A stretch of 64,000 nucleotides of DNA from Phoronis australis (lineage: Eukaryota > Phoronida > Phoronidae): the NCBI GenBank assembly GCA_002633005.1, contig NMRA01000128.1:150051-214050 (forward strand). Reading direction: 5' to 3'. The notes under the pieces were generated by a model. That model did no database searches. It saw only the letters and a program-made list of their open reading frames with translations, and was not told where the DNA came from. Both the position numbers and the translations under genes were made by a program. Below, one piece after another: positions 12,101-24,500 of this stretch (its first letter is position 1; the number at the start of each line of letters is the position of its first letter).

Positions 12101-13330
12101 TATATGATTTTGACAACGGATGGCGACGACTTTCGGACGGATCTGACTACTGGTGTGCCCCCTAGCGGTCTGTATCTTCAACTGATTTTCATTAAGTTTT
12201 GAATATAGGCATCTATTGGTGAGACGACGCTATCATCCTGTTTTTGGATGGAATTGAGGTATTTTGCACCACCTGGTGGTCATTTTTGCTGTTTTCAAAT
12301 CTTGTTTTTGGCGTCCACCCCTCGATCAATCAAATCATTCTAGGGATGCTTTTGAAAATTGGCGTATATGTATTCAGTGTGAAGAGGACGTTTGATGATG
12401 GTGATTGACTACTGTGGCGCCGCCTAGTGGTAGTTTTGTTTTGCGCCCATAGCTGTATCTCCAAAAAACCACTGCAGGATCTTTATTAAATTTAGTAAGT
12501 GAATTTATATGAAGATTACAGACCAAGACTTTCAGGCGCGGATCGAACGGACGCTGTGCCCACAAGTGGCACTTTCATTTTGTTGTGTTTTCCTTTGGTT
12601 CTCTGGGGTTCCTTGACAGGTTTTTATGAAATATGGCATGTTCCCATTTTTGGATGGATTGTACGTTTTTACGCCATCTAGTGGCCATTGTTATGATACA
12701 AATAAAAGTAAACCATTTGCGATGCAATCGTGGGCGCATTTCAACGCTCCGCGTTGCTCTTGTATAAGTTAAATTTGTTAAAAGTAAAACTAATGCTAAG
12801 CTATGATTAGGTGAAGTTGTCTGTTTTCTGCTATAATTCTTTGAAATTGTCCTTGTCCAGATTGATATTATTTATACAATTCAAACAGGCTGACTGGCCT
12901 AGCAATGAAATCAAGTTTTGTTCCTATGTATTTTTGTTAAGAAATTTGATAAAATAACATTTGCTGTTCTGCATGATCTTGCTGTAAATTGAAGCAGCCT
13001 GATTGTGTAGTTTTAACAACATGCAACTAAGAAAAAAGATCAACAAAATCAATTCTTGTGATGCGCTTATCATTAGCTTTGGTACCCAGAAATCTATCTC
13101 TGATCTGTTTTTAAGGGTTATCTGATGCCAGTAAGCGAACGTTGGTCCATCAGGGAGGACCCATGACTCCAGATGAGGCGGAGTCATTTGAGAGGTCACC
13201 CCGGTTCAAGGAGATCTTGCGTATGCGGCAATGGGATGAACGAGCCAAAGAAGTAGACATTGAACTAGACGGTCTGGGGAAGTTCAAGCAAATGTCTATA
13301 GACTATTTGATGGCACTAGAGGGCAGTTAA
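6135..13330 (+). CDS. PhnZ-like HD-domain mixed-valent diiron oxygenase
   Basis: Exons are 6135-6284, 6855-6953, 10789-10915 and 13116-13330. Phases join cleanly to 196 residues, the usual size of this family. Bacterial PhnZ oxidatively cleaves 2-amino-1-hydroxyethylphosphonate to glycine and phosphate. The relative TmpB acts on a trimethylated analogue. Every active-site position is present: Tyr24 and Glu27 (QYIGEP), His34 (SSHSIQ), His58-Asp59 (FFHDIGH), His85 (NHDVLG), His109 and Lys113 (RGHVNAKRY), and Asp166 (QWDERA). Conserved HQGGPMTPDEA follows. The first five positions carry the same numbers as in the bacterial enzyme as I recall it. No signal peptide is seen, so it is probably cytosolic. 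Substrate in an animal is inferred, not shown. Introns 2 and 3 carry large satellite blocks. It converges on DTL. Confidence 0.9.
7690..9900 (+). repeat. Degenerate ~145 bp satellite, block 1 (intron 2)
   Basis: This is a tandem series of diverged monomers. Each typically has a GTATCT-type stretch, an AT-rich GAAATTTGGCA segment, a GGACGGAT or GGATGGAT segment, and an end close to GCCCCCTAGTGGC. Clear ends fall near 8917-8930, 9061-9074, 9217-9231 and 9655-9669, with weaker ones between. The block closes at about 9855-9895 with GTGGGCGCATTTCAACACTC, a sequence that also closes block 2. Confidence 0.75.
11515..12770 (+). repeat. Degenerate ~145 bp satellite, block 2 (intron 3), trimeric order
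   Basis: Eight monomer ends of the CCTAGTGGC type occur near 11701, 11844, 12006, 12155, 12265, 12415, 12555 and 12671. Three monomer types alternate, so 12155 onward resembles 11701 onward and the higher-order period is about 450 bp. The block starts with ATGCGCCCATGTATTTATAT and closes at about 12726-12760 with GTGGGCGCATTTCAACGCTC, giving short inverted termini. Confidence 0.75.
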
Positions 13331-13520
13331 AGAAATGCTATGTAAAATAACAAATTCTGTAAAAATGCCTTCAATCAGCTGAACATTGTTCAAATATTTG
13401 AGTGCATCTTTACTACAATAGTGCAGTTTCATTCTGTTAAACGAGTCACGCACATCAGTTGGATGCACGAAATCCTTGAAATTCTTCCCTATATCGCCAG
13501 TTACTGTAACTACGGTAGAC

Positions 13521-13526
13521 AATAAA
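13521..13526 (+). terminator. Polyadenylation signal of the PhnZ-like gene
   Basis: AATAAA lies 191 bases after the stop codon and is followed by a T-rich stretch. Confidence 0.6.
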
Positions 13527-13545
13527 TTTTATTTTGAAATTTTGT

Positions 13546-15363
13546 TTTTAGCTCAAGGATTTTAGGAGTGTGCACTGTGTCATTGGTGCATAAAAAATTC
13601 ATTCACTCACTGTACTTGCTAAACTCTAGCAAAATGACATTAATATTGTGTCCTTTTTGTTTTGCCATAGAATAAAATGCATTGGATTCATATTATAACA
13701 CAATGACAATTCAGACAAAACTGATCTAATTGTTCAACAATGTCTGATCAAGTATAAAACACGATGTCAGGGACGGGTCTTATTTACCATGCTCTTAAGA
13801 ATATAAAATTATTGTGGGTACTTGGACAAATTATAACTTTGTGTCACCTCCAGTTGCTATCATTGCAGTCTCCATGGATATTGCAATTTTTTGGGGCCCA
13901 CCGTCCACGTCCTACCTGGTTCTAATGATCCTGTATATTATGAAAATGCAGGTTCCAACTGTGGATTTAGTGTTCGGTTTTAAAAACTGAATGCAGTTAG
14001 TGTTTAGACCCATCAACAGTTGTGTAAGGTACTTGGGTAACTGTCAAACTCACACGCATAAGATGCTGCCATCAAAACACATTTAAGAGGAAAGAACAGA
14101 ATAAAGTGACGTTACTCACAAGTCCCAATGTGTGAATTACCCATAATCCTGTTTTTCTAAATTAATCCATGCTACTGGTGTCAGTCACCACATTTCACTT
14201 GGTGATCTAACGATCTTTTAGCCCTGCGGGTACCATAGGTGCATCGTGTAAAATTTTGTGAAGGCAAGTTACCTCTTTGCTCAGGACACGTAAATTGAGA
14301 AATAAAAGGAAAATCAGTGCTAGTGTCACTGAACACTTTCGAGTGTTTTAGTGAAATTTTTCAATCTTCATAGCGGGTGCTTTATATAAACCAAAATCGA
14401 TGTGATGGGTGGTACTTAAAGCAACATCTTTGTTAACTGTTATTTTGGTACATGCTTTGTGGTGGAATCATTTTGTTTCATTTTTTAATGAGGAGTTTGG
14501 GTTACAAATTACACATGATGAAAGCATTGAGGAAGATTGGTTGCTAACAACTATCCGTTTTGAAGTTTGCTATTTTGGCTTGACCTATTTCCAAGAGTGC
14601 AACTCATGTTGAAAAGGCTTATGTCAAGCCCACTTTCGGAGTTTAGTGAAGGGACGTATCCAGACTTCGGTAACAACTGTCCACTTTTTCTTATAGTGCC
14701 ACGTAAGTTTCATTTGTGCATCCAATTAAGTCATCGGTATGGCATTTTTGGGATAAAAATTTTGTGGCCATAAACATGTAATTGTTCAGTTTGCATGTGT
14801 GTGTGTGTGTGAGGCCTTCTTTGTTTCATGGTATTGCATATAATGAATCCTAGCCTTGTAAGGTCTTTGTGTTGTGTAGCATTAACAATAAGGCAACTAG
14901 TTGCTTAGGGGTCTCGTTTGCTCATCTTGATACCTTCGCAGGAAGTTGAAATTCTTTACTATTCTTGTTGTGTATTTCGACAAGCTGCATCACTCGCCTC
15001 TTATTTTGCCCAGGTAGTGATTTTACGTGCTGTAGGCACTAATGCTGGTCAAATGTGCTGGTGTCAAGACTGGACGAGTAGTACATTTTACCAAAATTTT
15101 GATACTTCAATCATCTTGATCATGTATATTGTTGTACGTATTGATGCACTCTGATTTGACTTTTATCATCAAGCAGCCATTTAGTTTAAAAAACAAGGTG
15201 ATGATTTCATGTCATTTTATTAATAAAAATAAAACCATTTTTGGTACTAACAGATACACTTCTTTCAGTAATTCTCTTTAATGGAATGAAACGATCCCTT
15301 ATTTTGAAAGAAGAATGAAACCTATCGTTGTACTTACTATTTCTCAGAGACAGCCACTCAGCC
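13546..15363. other. Region between convergent genes
   Basis: This lies between the 3' ends of the PhnZ-like gene and DTL. It contains a short GT microsatellite near 14795-14812 and no coding exon I can support on either strand. Confidence 0.4.
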
Positions 15364-15369
15364 TTTATT
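15364..15369 (-). terminator. Candidate polyadenylation signal of DTL
   Basis: AATAAA on the minus strand, 136 bases past the DTL stop codon. Other A-rich candidates lie further down near 15217. Confidence 0.4.
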
Positions 15370-15504
15370 GTTAAGTGCCGTGATGGCTAAATGACAAGTG
15401 GTCACTACAATATTAATGAAACTCCTAACGAGGAAGAGGAGCAGAAAGTTATTGAGAATGCCATCAACAATAATCAACTGCTCCTTGTCAGTAAGCTCGA
15501 GTAA

Positions 15505-15573
15505 TCAGTCCTTTTTCTTCTGCGTTTTTGGAGAGAAATAAGTTAAAATTGTCCTGGTTTTACGGGCTGGACT
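15505..15573 (-). CDS. DTL: DTL last exon encoding the C-terminal PIP box
   Basis: This is a 22-codon exon with acceptor CTTTTTCAG, in phase 0 with the donor at 15887 (CTGGAG then GTAACT). It reads SPARKTRTILTYFSPKTQKK. TRTILTYF fits the PCNA-interacting pattern with Ile at position 4 and Tyr-Phe at positions 7-8. Position 1 is not Gln, as is also true of the human CDT2 PIP box. Basic residues follow. Reading through the donor would instead give a 22-residue tail ending PVYFQQ with no PIP box. Confidence 0.85.
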   Translation of the reverse strand, partial: SPARKTRTILTYFSPKTQKKKD

Positions 15574-18500
15574 CTGAAAAAGAACAAAAGCAGATCATGA
15601 ACCCAGCTAAGACTTGGTTATTTAATTGTCGTGGTGCACACTTTTTCTCAAGAATACATGTTTCTTTACATTCTGGTGGCCAAGCCCAATTCTAAAGAGT
15701 TACAAATTATTAACAAAAACATCTTTATAACAAAGCCTGAAGAGTTACGAGGGAGAAAATCTGATTTCCTGACTGACAACTGACTTTTGGTATTGAAGCA
15801 ATGCCCTGCATGTGCTGTTACTGTTGAAAGTAAACAGGTGCAGTACTACCTTTTAAACGTCGTATTAACTTGAACACAATAGTTACCTCCAGGCTGGGCG
15901 ATGCTGGTCGACTTCTGGACGACACGGGACTGACCCCCTTACTGCCGCGTCGCTGCTGATTCAGACTGGGCGATGCTGGTCGACTCCTGCAAGTAACAGG
16001 ACTACCCCCCTCCCTGGAGTTGCGTCGCTGCTGACTCAGCTGAGTCAACCAATCAATCTTCTTTGGTGAATTCTCCTTATTGCTAGGTGGCACATAGATC
16101 GACCTGGGTTGTGGATTGAGAACGTAGTTTGGTAGATTGCTGGTAGGTGACTGAGGTGTGCCTCCAACAGCCTGCACCCAACCTGCTGTCTCCTCATGAC
16201 ATTTGAACAGCTTCTTTACAACATTGTAGTCACTGGACTCACGAAATACTGTCTTTGATTGCACATTACTTTTCACAGACTCATAATTGCACTTCTTAAG
16301 GGGTGGCATATGGCAACCGTTCGACACCTTAGCGCCATCTAACTTCCGTTTTACCCCACACTTGACAGGTGACAATGCATCCTGAATTTCACAAGCACCA
16401 TAGCTATCGGATGACTTCCGTGGGCTGAGAAACAAGTTTATTTTTCTCGGCGAGGAAGACTTTTGTGGTGATTTAAGATTCTTCTTCAGTAGTGCATACT
16501 TTGGTCCAGACTTTGGGCTAAGCCACTCCATGAGTGTTGGGAGTTTATAGGTGGGAGACTTGAAAGACTTTGTTACAGTAGGGACTTGTTGTTCCTGATT
16601 TGCAACTTTAGTTGACAAAGTAGATTGCGTGATAGAAGAATGGCAGTCAACCACTTGCTCGGACTCCGTACAAACCACTGCAATGTAAATATGTAATATT
16701 CACTGTTGAATAGTGTTTACATAGAAAATGTCAACCAAAACTAAACCAACTAGGATAGTCAAAGGTTTGTAACACTGGAAACACTGAAAATGGTCTCCAT
16801 GTCACTTTAGAAGATCATAGACGGCACTAACATAATTTAAACAGAATTCAAAGTCGCTTTGGAATAATCGAGAATATACAAATGATAAAATGATGAGAAA
16901 GGAACTCTGGATGCAATGAAATAAGTAAGGTTATAACCTGCACAATAACATGTAGTCAATTAAATTCTTGGTTCATATCATAAGACTTGTTGCCCGATAG
17001 TCCAATGAAATCAACATTGTAGCGCTGCACAGGACAAACATCTGCGTCACATCTTTAAAATAAAACGTGACTAATTCTGATGTGATAAAAACTCCCTAAT
17101 CATGCACTGTCATCAGGATACAGCTCTACCACCAGGACTGGCCGAGTCTCGCCGAAAGTGCGGCTTAGCCGTTACTCCAAGAGGATATCTCGAGTAGAAT
17201 AGACACGTTATCACCAGCATGAATTACTCACCTTTTTCACTAATTCGTCTGTGGGCTTTGCCAACAACAGTTGCTGGTTCGACTGGTATTGAACCATCAG
17301 ACTGCCAGATCCACATAGAATTATCATCAGATAATGTGGCTATCTATACAACAAAATGAGGAAATTGTAAATTCCAGAATTACACAAGACATACTTCTGG
17401 ATGCTCACACACCCATTACTATGCCAAATAAACCAATTCAGTGACATTTTTTGGCTGCTGTGCACCCACAATTTACAAGATGTGAACACTTTTATTTAGC
17501 CATGGCAGACTGAAAAGCCGATGACATTTATTTGATCAAGACTTAATTCAAAGTCCCAAACGAATACCAAATTAATGTCTTGAGAGTGCAATGACTGACT
17601 AGATGGTAGTTTTGGCCGAGAACCTACATAGACAAATAATGGCATAATACTGTTGAATGAAAGGAAACAATTTATAGCAAGAAAATTCATGGCAGAAAGC
17701 ATCACCTTGGTAGTGTCTGTAGGGCACCAGGAAACATCAGTCACCTCCCCTTGGTGTCCCTCCAGAACGACTGGACCACTCGTTGGCTCATTCAAGCACC
17801 ATATGTACGCCAAATCATCACTTGAACCACTCAGGAGGTATTGGTCATCAGGACTGACTGCAGCCTTCACGTAGAATGTAGCATTGCGGTGACCTCTGTA
17901 GGTAGCCACTGAAAGAACACAAAGACCAGTATGACACCAATATGTAAATTTATACGTTGGTCTAAGGGAAAGTCAATCATTTGTAACCTTTCTTATGGCA
18001 CATTAGCAGATGACATTTACAAATTCAAATTCTCAGAACTTACATGGGCCTGTTATACAAAATAGGTTAGCTTTTTTGCCTACAAACACTGCTTTAACAC
18101 AATGATGTCACCAAACCAAGTCAGATTAAAACGAGTGTATTTTAAGACACGCATCACGATTTCAATGCCTGAAAGGATCGTCTGCTCCACATTGAGACAA
18201 TGCGCAACCAAATAGGAAGGAGCTGATGTCAAAAAACAATAAGAAGGAAATCTGCCTCAATATTTTGGAAATGATACTCCATCCAAGTTTGATGGAGGAG
18301 AAACACCAGCGCCAGACAAGAGCAATGTCAGTTCAATGCACATGGAATACAAACGATGATACAACACTCTGGGCAGACCAAGACTTGTGCAATTTGGATA
18401 TTCAACAGACAAACATGCATCAAGTCTTAATCTCTTCAGGGTTCTCATAAGTAGCAAACAAGACACGTCAGTGACAGCCATGCAGTGTAGAGAACGCAGC

Positions 18501-21500
18501 ACAACTCGACACAAATGCAGTGGAATATTCTGCAACATCAAAGGCCAAAAACGTGCTACAGACTGGAAATTTCTTCAAAAATTTTCGGGCATTTTCACTA
18601 GGAGAGAACTTTCCTGTAAATGATTGTAACTTTTGTGCGCAACAGTTCATGCAGTTAATGAAGAAGCCTATCAAGGCATGAAACACGAGAGAACAACACT
18701 TTGCAGTACGCCAATTAAGGAAACCAAGTCATTTTAGATTGATTATGTAAATTCAATCTTGTCAAACATTTCGTAATAATAATAATAATTATAATAATAA
18801 TGTTTATTGTACATTGTAGGCTTTGCCTACTCATTCATAAATACATAAATTCAAATGTACGGTATATTCCGAATATTTACACGGAGAGCAGTTCTTCTCT
18901 TAAAGCCATAGCCTTCTGAATATACAATGTGAGGCGCTGGATGCTGTCATGATTTTTCTGTTGGAATAACCTAACAGGAGAATAGTTAACATTCACAAGC
19001 TCTGGTAGAAGATTTCTTCTAAGGCCTCCAAGAACAGGGCATCTACAAATGAAATGAGGCTCATCTTCAATTTCACCCAGACAGCATATGCCGCATATTC
19101 TCTCACCTCTAGGAATACCCATATGTCTCCCTTTCTCTATATTAAGTGAGTGACCTAGAAATACCCGTATGTCTCCCTTTCTCTATATTAAGTGAGTGAC
19201 CTAGGAATACCCGTATGTCTCCCTTTCTCTATATTAAGTGAGTGACCTAGGAATACCCATATGTCTACCTTTCTCTATATTAAGTGAGTGACCTAGGAAT
19301 ACCCATATGTCTCCCTTTCTCTATATTAAGTGAGTGACCTAGGAATACCCATATGTCTCCCTTTCTCTATATTAAGTGAGTGACCTAGGAATACCCATAT
19401 GTCTCCCTTTCTCTATATTAAGTGAGTGACCTAGGAATACCCATATGTCTCCCTNGATCTAAAAATCAATTTTGGCGCGTAAAAATGGCGGGAAAATTTT
19501 GCGACCTGGCATTTATGAATGCGAGCTGGATTTTGGAAATGCGACCTGGGATTCTGGCTAGGTCGCAAAATGCGACCTGGCGATTTTAATAGCGTCGAGC
19601 CCTGCATGCAGTTAATGAAGAAGCCTATCAAGGCATGAAACACGAGAGTACAACACTTTGCAGTACGCCAATTAAGGAAACCAAGTCATTCAAGATTGAT
19701 TATGTAAATTCAATCTTGTCAAACATTTCGTAATAATAATAATTATAATAATAATATTTATTGTACATCGTAGGCTTTGCCTACTCATACTCTTAAAGCC
19801 ATAGCCTTCTGAAAATACAATGTGAGGCGTTGGATGCTGTCATGATTTTTCTGTTGGAATAACCTAACAAGAGAGTAGTGAACATTCACAAGCTCTGGTA
19901 GAAGATTTCTACTAAGGTCTCCAAGAACAGAGCATCTACACATGAAATGAGGCTCATCTTCAATTTCACCCAGACAGCATATACCGCATATTCTCTCACC
20001 TCTAGGAATACCCATATGTCTCCCTTTCTCTATATTAAGTGAGTGACATGAACAACGAAACTGCGCGAATATTTTTCTTGAATAAGCGCTTAAACAATTC
20101 ACATATTGCTCGCTGACGAGATCGCATTTAATAAGACTATAAAATTCATATTCATTTAAGCCACCTATTTCCAGTTGCCAATCCTGTACGCCACAATCCA
20201 GCAATCTCTGTTTGAACAGAATTTTTGAAATCATTGTGTCCTCCCATTCCTCCATTACAATTCCTGTGTAAATAAATCATAAACTAATGTAACATGCGAT
20301 GACAGAGCGAACACTGTAAAAGGCCGGGACAAGTGCAATCTGGTCTCACGTGACAGTATTGCAATAATCACAACCTTGTACAGTGTGCAGGCATGCTGTT
20401 AATAGGATGCCAAACATGCAGAGACTTAATACTGAAGTTCGTCAAGCACTGTCTATGATATATATAGTAAAGGTTTAGTGGAAACTACTCGATCAGTCAA
20501 CTTGGCCCAGGGATCAGAGACGAATGTTGTACTGAATAACAGTCAACTTGGCCCCGGAACCAGAGGTGATTATATACAGAGTAGCAGTCAACTTGGCCCA
20601 CGGACTAGAGACGAATTTTGTACTGAGTAACAATCAACTTGGCCCAGGGACTAGAGACGAATGTTGTACTGAGGAGCAGTGAACTTGGCCCAGGGACCAG
20701 AGATGATTGCTGTACAGAGTAGCAGTCAACGTAGCCCATGGACCAGAGATGATTGTTGTACAGAGTGACAGCCAAGTTGGTCCAGGGAACAGATATCATT
20801 GTTGTAAAGAACCAGTCAGTTTTGTTTGAAGTTATAAACTACAAAGTACTACACCAGTATTTCCAGGATAATCACTAACCAAAGTACAGCCACTATCAAC
20901 AGTTTTCCGCATACCTGAATCCAACAACACCATGTCCATTCAGTCCATACGCTGCTGCCGCTGCTGCTGTGCGATGATGAAGAAAGCACGGATCTGCTGT
21001 AGGCCGGGACAAGTGCAATTTGATGAGGACACACAAATATTGCTCCTGACACGGCCTACTACAACCCACTTCAATGCGCATACATAAGAATAAAACAAGC
21101 CATAAACATTTCTTCAAAAGTCTCTGGCAATATACTGACCAATAACCCTGCCTCCATGGCCCAATCTGACCAACGTAAATTATAGGCCCACAAAACAGCG
21201 ATCAAGATATGCTGCGCACAAGCAGGCCGGGACAAGTGCAATTGGTTTTCAGTTAAAACACCCACTACTGCACTCGAACCCGCCTACATGTGCGCAACTA
21301 CGACTGCGCCATTACCAACAACCTCTTGATCCCAACTAAATGTACACAGAAATAACAGGCTCTTTTCAAACATACCAGTATTCAGAAAAAAGACACTTCC
21401 CCTGAATGGAAATTGATTCCACAAGAGAACTCCAGTTTGAACAAGCAAACTGGCTTGTCAGTAGGTGTCAGCACTGTGCCAACTAGGCCGGGACAAGTGC

Positions 21501-24500
21501 AATTTGAATCAAGAGTACAATATTGCACCCATACCAACCTAGCAGTCATAGCAATAGAATGTCTCAAAAACTGCGGCAAACCAAGCAGAGATGGTTAATT
21601 TCCACATGGACAACCCGTCTGATGGACACAAGTAGGAAACTACACATGCTCAGCAAAACGGATGTGACTCTTACCTGGCTGTGATGTGTAGCTTGCACAG
21701 TTGTACTCGTAGATAATATCATCCATACAGTTGGCAAACAGCCGTGTGCGTGAAGAGTCCATACAAAGGTTGGAAAATCCTATCAAACAGACGTGCCAAA
21801 GGATGGTTTTAATGAAGGAACTCAATTTTTGTTAGGGAAACCCCGATGACACACATGTTAGGCAATTCATAACACTGATCTGAGCTTAACAAATGGTAAC
21901 ATCCTGAAATTTGAGGCATTTTATAAACACATCCTGAGTTCATCGAAAGCAGAATTAGAAATTTTATAAACCATACCATAGTCTTTGGTTAGAACTTGAT
22001 GTTATAAGTTCTCAAGCATACAGTTAAGAAACTAAAATAAATATTGATAACAAATTTGTGCTTCATATTCTAGAACCTACAAGCACCATTAGAAAATAAC
22101 TGGCATTTTGCCCCTAAGCTTGTGCTAAAATCAAACCCTGCAAGCCAGTAACATTGGCACAATGTTTACTTGTTCAAGTATCAAAATAGTCCGATTTTGA
22201 CAATAAATCAAAACAACCGTATTATTTACTAAAGACCTCAAAGCTATCTATCACAAGGCACAGTTTTAAATAATTAAAGTTACTTGATTCAGGAAGTACC
22301 GAATTTTGAACTGGATTGTTCAAGTGTGAACTTAACTCTTCAATTCTGAACAATGAAATTTGGCCCCACTTCTTAGTCAGCCTTACCATGCTTGCGTATA
22401 CCAAGTCCAGCGTAAGTGAACAGTTGCCAGGGGACAGCAGTCGACTTTAGAATGCTGTAATTCTTTCGCAAATCCCAGACTTTGATATTTCTGGAAATTG
22501 ATAAGAATTGATTTACGATGGGAATTAATATGTGGCAACAACAAACATTCACTCGCTGAAGGTGTTGAAGGATGTGGTCTGAGGTTATCTCAGGATTAGG
22601 AGGTCTCAATAAATTTGTTGGTTAATCCTCCCTCTTGACAATTTGAACTTAATTGAATGAGCATGGAAATAAATTTCAGTTCAGTTCAACAAAAACGCTA
22701 AGTTCCTCAAGTTTGAGGAAACGTCTTAAACCAAGAAATGTAACATCCAGGAAATCAACTCTTCCGTGAACAACCGGATACAATTATCTGATCTAAAATG
22801 CCTACAATTTTATCTTCAATTTCATGCATTTTTTGAGGCATTTTTCTTTGCAGGTAAAAATAATCATCTCATAACAAATAAAGTCCTTCGCAAGTTTGTT
22901 ATTTTTAGGCAGACTATTTCAGTTGTATTTCAGTAATCTACACACCCGTCAGCAGCACCAGCTGAGATGAGGTAATGGTCATCTTGAAACAGGACTGAGG
23001 TCACACTTTGTTGGCTGGATTCTTGAGTGATCTGTTTCACACGTCGTCTGCTCTTCTGGGTGATGCTCTTGTCCACCAGTGAGTGAGCATTGCGTATCTG
23101 ATTGACAGAAGGAATGGAACCATCTGTAAAAACATGTCAATCTATCACAGTCTACTATGAGGTGACACTACACAGGTAGCAAGAGCAGGGGATGGAAATG
23201 ATTCCAGCCTTGATACTCTAAAACTTCAGTACTGGACTAGCAAGCACCGAACACACAGTTAACGGTGCCCCTAAACTCCACACGTGCACTGACAATACTA
23301 CATATCTGAAAATTCTTCAAAACCAGTGAGCAGGTGTGGAGCAGTGTCAGTACTGGAGTTTAGGGGATGAAAACCATGTACTACGTAAGCCAACACCAGT
23401 GTGTACTATCTCACTAGTATTGAAGCATGGTCATGGGATCGTTTCTATCCCCTGAAGAAGTACTATGCAAAATTTCAAAACCTTGCCAACTACTAAATAC
23501 AACAATAAGGTTATTTGTGCTTTCATTTAACACAAATCGAAGTGGTTAAATTACTGTTAAGAAAAAATATGTCACTTGTATAATAGTATTCTAGCATTAC
23601 CATTGGATGTGTGGATAGTATTCTAGCATTACCATAGGATGTGTGGACAAGAAACAATGGAGTTGAGATGGCAGCAAGGTGCTACAAAGTGTTAACAGTT
23701 CACTAAAGGACCAACAAACAAATCACTGACACCCCACTCGTGGGTCTCCCTACCAATCAGGGGAAATGGGGCAAAATGGCAAACAGTCCACTAAAGGACC
23801 AGCAAACAAACTCACTGACATTCCACTTGTGGGTTTCACTACCTACAGGAGAAGTGGGTCAAAACGGCAAACACAGTTCACTTAAGGACCAGCAAACAAA
23901 TCACTGACACCCCACTTGTGGGTTTCCCTACCGATCAGGGGAAGTGAAACAAAATTACCATATTATTCAAGGTTCACATAAAGACCCTCGTCTGTAATGC
24001 GTAAAACCAGCATGAGAAATCTCAGGCAGAGTGCTGCTGTGCAGTATCATTTTAGCACCATAAAGTCAATATAGGTGGGACAAAACTCAAACTTTGCTTT
24101 ATCTTGCAAAAATGTCTGAAATATTAATCCAGGCTGTACATACAAATGACACCCACCAACGAAAAATAGAAGCAAAATATAGTTGTTCATAACTTAGACA
24201 AAACTCATGCTGAGTGTGCAACAGGAACAGTTCAATTACATTTAATGAGGTTGTTCCCAGCTTGAATATTCAGTGAACAGACAGAAATGAAACCGCTCAG
24301 AGGAGTGAAACTTGGCGAAATTAACCGAAAAGACGATGATGACAACGATGATGATTATGATGATGAAGGTGGCAATTATGAAAAACACAATAATATACAC
24401 ATGACTAGTGAAGATGTCACAAATCAGTAAGAAATAGGCTACAGTCTTAAGCGACACTTGGCGAAATTAACTGAAAAGATGATGATAGAGATGACGACGA

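Noticed and set aside
15818-15886. DTL reading continued to a tail ending PVYFQQ
   Set aside because: A good donor at 15886-15885 and an in-phase downstream exon with a PIP box make this intron read-through.
19111-20814. Regularly spaced 46 bp repeats as a CRISPR array
   Set aside because: Units are contiguous with no unique spacers, and the context is a eukaryotic intron.
24341-24369. GATGATGA runs as snoRNA C boxes
   Set aside because: They are part of a simple GAT-rich repeat duplicated with its surroundings.
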